14,633 nt of DNA, from NCBI GenBank assembly GCA_021730835.1, contig JAKFYP010000089.1, positions 1 through 14,633 of the forward strand. The letters run 5' to 3'. The translations under genes and the position numbers were made by a program. Positions 14,531-14,633 of the stretch are shown piece by piece. The DNA is from Alphaproteobacteria bacterium (GTDB lineage: Bacteria; Pseudomonadota; Alphaproteobacteria; Rickettsiales; UBA998). Numbering within the stretch: position 1 is the stretch's first letter; the number at the start of each line of letters is the position of its first letter. The notes under the pieces were generated by a model that made no database searches, was not told the DNA's origin, and worked only from the letters and a program-made list of their open reading frames with translations.

Positions 14531-14633
14531 TTAAGTATCGAATAGATTCAATTGTTTAGCAAGTTCGATGTTTTGGTTTTGCGGGTCATCGTTGTAGAGG
14601 GCGCAGGAAAGCTCGATTTTTTCGAATGCGTGG
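14531..14633 (-). CDS. 3' end of an unrecognised protein (partial)
   Basis: An open minus-strand frame enters from the right edge and ends at TAA (complement of 14531-14533). The 33 visible residues start His-Ala-Phe-Glu-Lys-Ile-Glu-Leu, contain Leu-Tyr-Asn-Asp-Asp-Pro, and end Lys-Gln-Leu-Asn-Leu-Phe-Asp-Thr. Codon use looks like genuine coding sequence. I do not recognise the family. It shares the strand of the antitoxin gene 46 nt downstream and could be its operon partner. Confidence 0.5.
   Translation of the reverse strand, partial: HAFEKIELSCALYNDDPQNQNIELAKQLNLFDT

Overview
The window looks like chromosomal DNA of an alphaproteobacterium. GC is moderately high, roughly 55-60% by eye. 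ClpX, MazG and penicillin-binding protein 1C are close to proteobacterial housekeeping forms, and the large macroglobulin and periplasmic TPR-type protein fit that group. The genus cannot be fixed from the sequence; a Rhodospirillales- or Micavibrio-like lineage is only a guess. No rRNA, tRNA, CRISPR array, prophage or complete insertion sequence is visible.

Layout. Positions 3-95 hold the tail of an unrecognised plus-strand gene. Positions 96-318 contain no intact gene, only a possible frameshifted remnant. mazG (319-1095, +) encodes the house-cleaning nucleoside triphosphate pyrophosphohydrolase. It converges on pbpC across a 99-nt gap holding two strong hairpins. On the minus strand, a 1063-residue exported protein with a Pro/Ala linker and helical repeats (3407-6598) and pbpC (1195-3420) overlap by 14 nt and look like one operon. 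Divergent from them, across a 145-bp regulatory gap, is a 1968-residue alpha-2-macroglobulin with an intact Cys-Trp-Glu-Gln thioester motif (6744-12650, +). A 239-nt gap follows, then clpX (12890-14146, +), then a convergent HigA/VapI-type antitoxin (14158-14484, -) and the tail of another minus-strand gene (14531 to the edge).

How the genes work together. The central 11.5 kb is best read as an envelope module. In E. coli and many other bacteria a macroglobulin (YfhM/ECAM) is genetically linked to PBP1C. The accepted model is that the macroglobulin traps foreign proteases entering a damaged envelope while PBP1C repairs peptidoglycan. Here a third, large exported protein is translationally coupled to PBP1C, and the macroglobulin is transcribed away from the pair from a shared control region. 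This third protein carries what looks like a duplicated beta-rich domain around a Pro/Ala linker, followed by a long helical solenoid. It is the least explained and most interesting part of the window. clpX is unusual in having neither clpP upstream nor lon downstream.

Two further signals merit attention. Short palindrome-rich segments lie inside the pbpC and macroglobulin reading frames and look like in-frame insertions. A 16-17-nt motif is shared between the mazG/pbpC gap and the antitoxin upstream region.
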